NCBI GenBank assembly: GCA_963732335.1
Contig: CAVSZO010000039.1
Coordinates: 62,001 to 126,000 of the forward strand
DNA length: 64,000 nt
Source: Desertimonas sp963732335
GTDB taxonomy: Bacteria > Actinomycetota > Acidimicrobiia > Acidimicrobiales > Ilumatobacteraceae
Reading direction: 5' to 3'
Shown: positions 62,593-64,000 of the stretch, piece after piece
Position numbering within the stretch: the stretch's first letter is position 1
How the letters are laid out: the number at the start of each line of letters is the position of its first letter
Made by a program: the position numbers and the translations under genes
Notes under the pieces: generated by a model
What the model was told of the DNA's origin: nothing
Database searches by the model: none
Seen by the model: only the letters and a program-made list of their open reading frames with translations

Positions 62593-64000
62593 TCAGGACA
62601 GACGGCTTGGGTCTGGCGGTGGCGCTGGTGGTGGCCGCTGCCCGGCCTTCGCGGCGGTGAAGAGCGTCCCGATCCCTGCGGGTGTGATCGCCGTGGGCGA
62701 CGCCTTTCTGGCCGCTGGGCGACGTCCCCCCGTCAACACGCGCGAGACGATGCGCGGACGCATCAGGTGCTGGGGAGGTGCCACCATCCCGTTCACCTCC
62801 ATGAATGCCGTGGCCACCACGGGATCGCGGTGGGCCACCCGCAGGAGGCGATTGACGTAGGCGTTGATCAGCCGCCATCGGGCTGGGCGTCGGCCCCTCG
62901 ACTCGCGGGGTAGCCGAGGTCGGCGCCGGTGGCCATTGTCCACGCCTCGTCAAGCGTTCGTTTCGTGCGCTGGAAGAAGCGCGGGCCCACCCGGTCCAGC
63001 CCGTGCTGGTCGAGGATGTGGCCGAGGGCTCTGGCTTCGCCGATCGCGACACTCATCCCCTGTGCGTAGACGGGGTTCAACGAGCACACCGCGTCGCCGG
63101 TCACGACATACCGACTGGGGAAGCGCCGCAAGCGGTCATACCGGCGGCGGAGGTAACTGGGAAATCCGCCGGTTGACGCCTCCCCGAGGGGCTCGGCCGC
63201 TGGCGACGAGCTCGTGGAGGTCATCCACCCAAAGGGTGCGTGCGTACTCGACGAACCCATCGAGGTCGGCTGGTGGGCGTTCGCCCATGAGACCGACGAG
63301 GGTCACGATCCACCGATCGCCCTCGACGGCGAGCACCACTCCACCGCGGCGCCCATCGTGCGGAATCGTCACCACGAGGTTCTGGCAGCCCCCGAGATCG
63401 CCTGGCTCCCGACGGAACAGGCGGGTGGAGTAGTGGATCCCGACCTGCAGCCGCTCCTCGTCGGGCGATGGGTAGCCGAGGTCAGCCACCCAGCGCGGGG
63501 AACGTGAACTGCGCCCCGTCGCGTCCACGACCAAATCGCCCGCCAACGCTTCCTCGGTGTTCGAGTCCGGCGACCCGAGTCGTACGCCGGTCACTCGTGG
63601 ATCGGTCTGGGGTGGTCAACAGGCCGCGGGCGTCCTGGTCTTCGAGCAACCGGACCCCCGACAGTGCCCGCACCCGATCACGCACGACCGACTCGAGGAG
63701 CGGCCGAGTCGCGCCAACGAACTCGAGGTCGGCGTCATCGAGCAGCAAGCTCCCGTCGGCGATGTGGAAGCGGACCTCGGTCGTGTCCATCACGCGGGCG
63801 TCTCTCGCCCGCAGATCCTCAACGACCCCAGGGAGCAGATCGGACAAGCCCACCAGTCCTGCGGGCAGCAAGATGTGGACGTGCCGTCCTTGGGGGATGC
63901 CCCTGCGGCATTCTCCCGACTGGGGCAGGGTGTCACGCTCGACGATCGTCACTCGGTCGAAACGCTCGGCCAGGGCCGCCGCAGCCGCCAGTCCCGCCAG
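62593..64000 (-). pseudogene. FAD-dependent monooxygenase, frameshifted and running off the window
   Basis: The 5' end lies beyond 64000. Pieces in order: 'LAGLAAAAALAERFDRVTIVERDTLP...GIPQGRHVHILLPAGLVGLSDLLPG', 'GDLVVDATGRSSRSPRWVADLGYP', 'SRYVVTGDAVCSLNPVYAQGMSVAIGEARALGHIL' (the FAD-binding GD motif) and 'AYVNRLLRVAHRDPVVATAFMEVNGM'. They resemble squalene-epoxidase/tryptophan-halogenase-like hydroxylases. Following the protein requires frame changes near 63600, 63225 and 62905 (two +1, one -1). No stops within the pieces, so sequence errors are possible. Substrate unknown. Confidence 0.7.

Overview
The window is high-GC DNA (roughly two thirds G+C by eye) from an actinobacterium. The signs are F420-type flavin oxidoreductases, a LAXTG-like surface anchor, many ATGA/GTGA-overlapping operons, GTG/TTG starts, CsbD/PRC-barrel/DUF1206 stress proteins and GNNT-N16-GGGTAC promoters like those read by actinobacterial SigB/SigF-type sigma factors. 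An acidimicrobial lineage such as Ilumatobacter is my guess from overall gene flavour and is not proven here. No phage, CRISPR array or intact transposase was seen.

Layout. 0-2.8 kb: end of aroB, a divergent shikimate-kinase-like gene, an F420 LLM oxidoreductase and a split chrB pair. 2.8-9.3 kb: an MFS exporter divergent from chrB, then a LacI regulator divergent from a four-gene sugar/cyclitol ABC-dehydrogenase operon. 9.4-13 kb: a NarL-type two-component pair whose kinase gene carries two frameshifts, a 5'-truncated surface protein and a TetR regulator. 13-28.9 kb: a dense stress island with Hsp20, SpoIIE phosphatase, hemerythrin, large catalase, DUF2254, CsbD, ferritin-like protein, a trehalose-synthase-like enzyme with an LLM flavoprotein, a response regulator, a secreted repeat protein, a STAS protein and PRC-barrel proteins. 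29-41.4 kb: a giant cyclic beta-glucan synthase (NdvB type), a mucin-like secreted protein and a vWA protein. 41.6-47.6 kb: a second, paralogous stress module with a nearly identical copy of the secreted repeat protein, DUF1206, a lipoprotein, a CBM48 protein and an iron-permease-family protein. 47.6-64 kb: a gene-poorer stretch with a tRNA-Gly-like sequence, a DHFR-like gene, a phosphoesterase, an ECF sigma/anti-sigma/ABC operon, ~95-bp non-coding repeats, a PEP-utilising protein, a 21-residue-repeat secreted protein, a hydrolase-LuxR chimera and a FAD monooxygenase running off the end.

How it fits together. I found about fourteen promoter-like sites of the form GNNT-N14..17-GGGTAC-like, ten of them with exactly 16 bp spacing, in front of catalase, hemerythrin, csbD, the trehalose operon, both PRC-barrel genes, both copies of a 37-residue membrane peptide, the vWA gene, DUF1206, a lipoprotein, CBM48 and the iron permease. 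With the SpoIIE phosphatase and STAS protein nearby, this looks like one general-stress regulon gathered in 30 kb. The sigma factor and its anti-sigma kinase are not in the window.

Quality caution. At least nine genes are interrupted by single-base shifts, mostly insertions, with protein similarity continuing in the next frame. Many of these are probably sequencing errors. A few features (nonsense plus frameshift in the DUF2188 copy, a Rieske His-to-Asp change, truncated kinase and sigma fragments) look like real decay.
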